Positions 32,646 through 35,516 of a stretch of 35,516 bases of DNA are shown piece by piece. Location: the NCBI GenBank assembly GCA_024682035.1, contig JAIKZS010000014.1, positions 1-35,516 of the forward strand, written 5' to 3'. The position numbers and the translations under genes are program-made. Source of the stretch: Bacteroidaceae bacterium. Lineage in GTDB: Bacteria; Bacteroidota; Bacteroidia; Bacteroidales; Bacteroidaceae. The number at the start of each line of letters is the position of its first letter. The first letter of the stretch is position 1. The notes under the pieces are model-generated. The model had not been told where the DNA came from, searched no databases, and was given only the letters and a program-made list of their open reading frames with translations.

Positions 32646-33132
32646 ACTGGTACGCCAGTCTCTCATCGCCATCCAAGAGATAAATAATCCCACAATATTG
32701 AAACCCATGTTTCAGCAAATTATGCTGCATAATGCGGTTATCACGGTGCGTGTCAATACGAATATTATCCGTCAGTTGGAAACAATAATCCATGGCAGCA
32801 GCAAAAACACCATGACTATCCGGTGTGCTGGCCATGCGATGAATCACATAATAGGGCCGCTCCACATCTATCCATGCCCCCTCATAAATCTTCAAATACG
32901 TTGGGTCAGGTCCGGGAATGAAGGCAAAGGTACCAATCACCTTGCCATCTTGCAGACATAAATAACTGTGTTGATGTTGGATGTCTTTGACAAGCAAATC
33001 TTCCGACGGACTTGTGCCACTCCATTGGTGCAGGTTGCCATCACTCCTCATGATTTGTCTGCCCTGTTCAATCAGCGACAGAATAGCCGGCAAGTCCTCC
33101 AGCGTAGCGTGTCGAATCACAATGTGCCCCAT
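32629..33132 (-). CDS. GNAT family N-acetyltransferase
   Basis: This 167-aa acetyltransferase starts IVIRHATLEDLPAI, has GKVIGTFAFIPG (beta strand 4), the short acetyl-CoA region IHRMASTPDSHGVFAAAMD, and NIRIDTHRDNRIMQHNLLKHGF near the C-terminus. The acceptor is unknown; the closest relatives I recall are uncharacterised proteins of about 165 aa in gut Bacteroidota and Firmicutes. The last residues (IMDN) and the TGA stop are encoded by the 7-bp repeat array, so the natural C-terminus may have been replaced. It lies 21 bp after trpS and is likely in the same transcript. Confidence 0.88.
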   Translation of the reverse strand: MGHIVIRHATLEDLPAILSLIEQGRQIMRSDGNLHQWSGTSPSEDLLVKDIQHQHSYLCLQDGKVIGTFAFIPGPDPTYLKIYEGAWIDVERPYYVIHRMASTPDSHGVFAAAMDYCFQLTDNIRIDTHRDNRIMQHNLLKHGFQYCGIIYLLDGDERLAYQLIMDN

Positions 33133-33153
33133 CTCGTCAGCAGCAGCGAAGCA

Positions 33154-34143
33154 TCAATACACCCTGAATCCAATAATCTTGCGCACTTCGTCCAGCGTCT
33201 CCGATGCACTTTGGCGTGCACAGTCGGCACCCTCCTTGGCAATCTTGTCCAGCAAGGCCGTGTTGGCACTATATTCCTCAATCTTGGCGCGAATCGGTGC
33301 CACAATGTTCACCAAGTCTTCAGCAATCTGCTTCTTCAGGTCGCCATAACGCAAGGTGCAGTCGTTCCACTTCTCGTCGAAATACTGGTAAGTCTCCGGT
33401 GTAGATGCAATCTTCAAGAACGTAAACAAGTTTTTAATCACCTCCGGTCGCTGACTGTTAGGCTCTTGTGGTCCATTGTCGGTCACCGCCTTCATCACCT
33501 TCTTGCGAATAGTCTTGTCGTCATCGCGCAGGTAAATGCAGTTACCCTCGCTCTTGCCCATCTTGCCACTGCCATCCAGTCCGGGCACCTTCAGCGCCGT
33601 TGCGTTGAAGTAGAAATTCTGTGGTTCAGGGAAAAACTCTATACCATATATATTATTAAAGCGGCGGGCACACTTGCGAGCCATCTCCATGTTCTGCTCC
33701 TGGTCCTTGCCCACTGGCACCTTCTGTGCGCGGTGCTGCAAAATGTCGGCAGCCATCAAAGTAGGGTAGGTCAGCAGCCCGGCATTCACATTATCAGGCT
33801 GCTTACGCGCCTTCTCTTTGAAAGTCGTCACGCGCTCCAGCTCACCCAGGTAAGCGTTCATGTTCAGGTACAAATACAATTCCAGTGTTTCCTTCACATC
33901 ACTTTGAACATATATGGGAGCTTTATGTGGGTCAATGCCACATGCCAGGTATTCTGCCAATATGGTACGCGCGCTGTTTTGTATGTTTTCTGGTTTGGGG
34001 TGTGTGGTCAGTGAGTGCCAGTCGGCAATGAAGAACATACAGTTATACTTGTCTTGCATTTCCACGAAGCTCTTCACTGCTCCGAAATAATTTCCTAAGT
34101 GCAAATTGCCTGTAGGGCGAATTCCGCTTACAACTTTTTCCAT
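33154..34143 (-). CDS. trpS: Tryptophan--tRNA ligase
   Basis: This is a 329-aa class I aminoacyl-tRNA synthetase. The HIGH-type motif is TGNLHLGNYFGA (11-22), and the KMSKS-type loop is KMGKS (194-198) within GLDGSGKMGKSEGN. IADWHSLTTHP and VPVGKDQEQNMEMAR are further TrpRS marks. The frame is open 49 codons upstream, but that part covers the promoter region and the neighbouring gene, so MEKVVSGIRPTG is the start. A promoter sits about 30 bp upstream on minus. It heads a trpS-GNAT unit. Confidence 0.97.
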   Translation of the reverse strand: MEKVVSGIRPTGNLHLGNYFGAVKSFVEMQDKYNCMFFIADWHSLTTHPKPENIQNSARTILAEYLACGIDPHKAPIYVQSDVKETLELYLYLNMNAYLGELERVTTFKEKARKQPDNVNAGLLTYPTLMAADILQHRAQKVPVGKDQEQNMEMARKCARRFNNIYGIEFFPEPQNFYFNATALKVPGLDGSGKMGKSEGNCIYLRDDDKTIRKKVMKAVTDNGPQEPNSQRPEVIKNLFTFLKIASTPETYQYFDEKWNDCTLRYGDLKKQIAEDLVNIVAPIRAKIEEYSANTALLDKIAKEGADCARQSASETLDEVRKIIGFRVY

Positions 34144-34171
34144 TTCTTTATTAATGATTTGTTTATATAGC

Positions 34172-34207
34172 GTGCAAAGATAGTGTTTTTTTTTGTAAAT
34201 TTGCCAA
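34172..34207. promoter_or_regulatory. Interlocked divergent promoters of trpS and metY
   Basis: The plus strand reads CAAAGATA (34175-34182), 13 bp rich in T, TAAATTTG (34196-34203). Read on minus, the left box is TATCTTTG, the -7 element of trpS, with TTGG (plus 34204-34207) as a -33 box. The right box is the -7 element of metY. Each -7 box lies at the other promoter's -33 position, so the two cannot easily be bound at once. Confidence 0.65.
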
Positions 34208-34240
34208 CGATTTCTAATGAAAGTAAACAATACAGAAGAT

Positions 34241-35516
34241 ATGAAGAAAAATTTAGAGACAATTTGTGTACAAGGCGGGTGGAAGCCCAAAAACGGTGAA
34301 CCCCGTGTATTGCCTATTTATCAAAGCACTACATTCAAGTACAGCACTACAGAAGAAATGGCCGATTTGTTCGACCTCAAGGCTGACGGTTATTTCTACA
34401 CCCGTTTGGCCAACCCCACCAACGATGCCGTAGCGGCTAAAATCAATGAACTGGAAGGCGGTGTGGGCTGTGTGCTCACTTCTTCAGGTCAGGCAGCCAA
34501 TTTCTACGCCATCTTCAACATTTGTCAGGCAGGCGATCATTTCATCACCTCCAATACCATTTACGGTGGCACCTTCAATCTGTTTGGTGTTACCTTGAAG
34601 AAGCTGGGCATAGCGTGCACCTTCATCGATCCCGACTGGAGCGACGAACAAATAGAAGCTGCTTTCCAGCCCAATACCAAGTGCTTCTTTGGCGAAACCA
34701 TCTCCAACCCCGGTGGCAATGTGTTCGACATTGAGCGCTTTGCCAAGATGGCCCATAAGCACGGTGTGCCACTGATTGTGGACAATACCTTTGCCACCCC
34801 TATCAACTGCCGTCCTTTTGAGTGGGGTTGCGACATTGTGACCCATAGCACCACCAAGTATATGGACGGTCATGCCACCCAGGTAGGCGGTGCCGTGATC
34901 GACAGTGGTAACTTCGACTGGGAAGCTTATGCCGACAAGTTCCCCGGTTTGACCACCCCCGATGAGAGCTATCACGGACTCACCTATACCAAGGCCTTTG
35001 GCAAGAAAGCCTACATCACCAAGATCGTCAGTCAGCTCATGCGCGACTTAGGTTCTATTCCAGGACCTCAAAACTGTTTCCTGCTCAACTTAGGACTGGA
35101 GACTCTGCACCTGCGCGTAGCCCGTCATTGCGAGAATGCCATGATAGTAGCCCAATGGTTAAAGAACAATCCCAAGGTAGCCTGGGTGAACTATTGCAGT
35201 CTGCCTGGCAACAAATACTACAAACTGGCCCAGAAGTACCTGCCCAATGGTTCTTGCGGTGTCATAGCCTTCGGTTTGAAAGGCACCCGTGCAGATGCCG
35301 TGCGTTTCATGGATGCCCTCGACTTTGTAGCCATTGTTACCCATGTGGCCGATGCCCGCACCTGTGTGCTGCATCCAGCCAGTCATACCCACCGCCAGCT
35401 CAGCGACGAACAGCTGCGTGAGGCAGGTGTGGCTCCCGACCTGATTCGCCTCTCTGTGGGCATCGAGAATGTCAGTGACATCATTGCCGACCTTGAGCAG
35501 GCCATGGAGAAGATTT
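34241..35516 (+). CDS. metY: O-acetylhomoserine sulfhydrylase (3' end just outside the window)
   Basis: The frame runs open from the ATG to the window edge (425 codons); the family is about 428 aa, so only the last few residues are missing. It is a PLP enzyme of the Cys/Met metabolism family that makes homocysteine from O-acetylhomoserine and sulfide. The N-terminus KNLETICVQGGWKP and the segment LPIYQSTTFKY are characteristic; YFYTRLANPTNDA, SSGQAANFYAI and the PLP lysine Lys206 in THSTTKYMDGH follow. An in-frame ATG at 34217 is only about eight bases from the predicted transcription start, so 34241 is preferred. Its relatives MetB/MetC are shorter (about 390 aa), supporting the sulfhydrylase name. 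Confidence 0.92.
   Translation, partial: MKKNLETICVQGGWKPKNGEPRVLPIYQSTTFKYSTTEEMADLFDLKADGYFYTRLANPTNDAVAAKINELEGGVGCVLTSSGQAANFYAIFNICQAGDHFITSNTIYGGTFNLFGVTLKKLGIACTFIDPDWSDEQIEAAFQPNTKCFFGETISNPGGNVFDIERFAKMAHKHGVPLIVDNTFATPINCRPFEWGCDIVTHSTTKYMDGHATQVGGAVIDSGNFDWEAYADKFPGLTTPDESYHGLTYTKAFGKKAYITKIVSQLMRDLGSIPGPQNCFLLNLGLETLHLRVARHCENAMIVAQWLKNNPKVAWVNYCSLPGNKYYKLAQKYLPNGSCGVIAFGLKGTRADAVRFMDALDFVAIVTHVADARTCVLHPASHTHRQLSDEQLREAGVAPDLIRLSVGIENVSDIIADLEQAMEKI

Noticed and set aside
32968..34014. 348-codon open frame on plus, opposite trpS and the GNAT gene
   Set aside because: It lies entirely antisense to two genes with clear family motifs. Its translation is rich in His, Leu, Val and Gln with no recognisable domain, and it has no promoter or ribosome site. 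It is a shadow of the codon bias on the other strand.

Overview
This window looks like chromosomal backbone from a member of the Bacteroidota, order Bacteroidales, most likely Prevotellaceae or a close relative. The evidence is: promoters of the Bacteroidota type (TTTG-like -33 and TAnnTTTG -7 boxes, often about 20 bp apart); few strong Shine-Dalgarno sites; a serine palmitoyltransferase for sphingolipid synthesis; a long pyrophosphate-dependent phosphofructokinase; a TonB-dependent receptor with the long Bacteroidales-type N-terminus; and secreted C69 and M23 peptidases. The genus is inference. There is no phage, transposase, integrase, CRISPR array or recognisable defence cassette.

Layout. 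1-84 is the tail of an unknown gene. 133-1263 is an aldo/keto reductase with two 4Fe-4S motifs, followed by a degenerate repeat of about 73 bp. 1546-8039 is on the minus strand: a 92-aa protein, an acyltransferase and a secreted amidase (probably one unit), then map-lepA with its own promoter. 8202-15575 is on the plus strand: PPi-PFK, GH25 lysozyme, a HdeD-like membrane protein overlapping a DbpA-type helicase, serC-serA with a hairpin between them, and a YigZ protein. 15557-20570 is a minus-strand run: DUF3298 lipoprotein, rsmG, metallo-hydrolase, gcvP. From 20658 the plus strand carries lipB-engB, spt, a putative small RNA, tRNA-Pro(UGG), a glycerol-3-phosphate dehydrogenase, a TonB-dependent receptor, an M23 and a C69 peptidase, and a phosphohexomutase. 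A strong terminator and a 7-bp repeat array follow. The end holds trpS and a GNAT gene on minus, divergent from an almost complete metY on plus.

How the genes work together. Most are housekeeping genes in small operons: translation (lepA, map, rsmG, engB, trpS, helicase), serine/glycine and one-carbon metabolism (serC, serA, gcvP), sphingolipid and phospholipid synthesis (spt, PlsC-like), sulfur amino acids (metY), sugar phosphates (PPi-PFK, phosphohexomutase) and envelope turnover (amidase, GH25, M23, C69). Serine made by SerC/SerA could feed Spt and GcvP, but they are not one operon.

I do not see a clearly new multi-gene system. The most interesting items are small: a promoter-to-terminator unit of about 108 nt with no ORF, next to tRNA-Pro; two interlocked divergent promoter pairs with the same geometry; a heptamer array that supplies the stop codon of a GNAT gene; a tandem repeat that copies the 3' end of the aldo/keto reductase gene; and a SerA whose active-site histidine position reads lysine.
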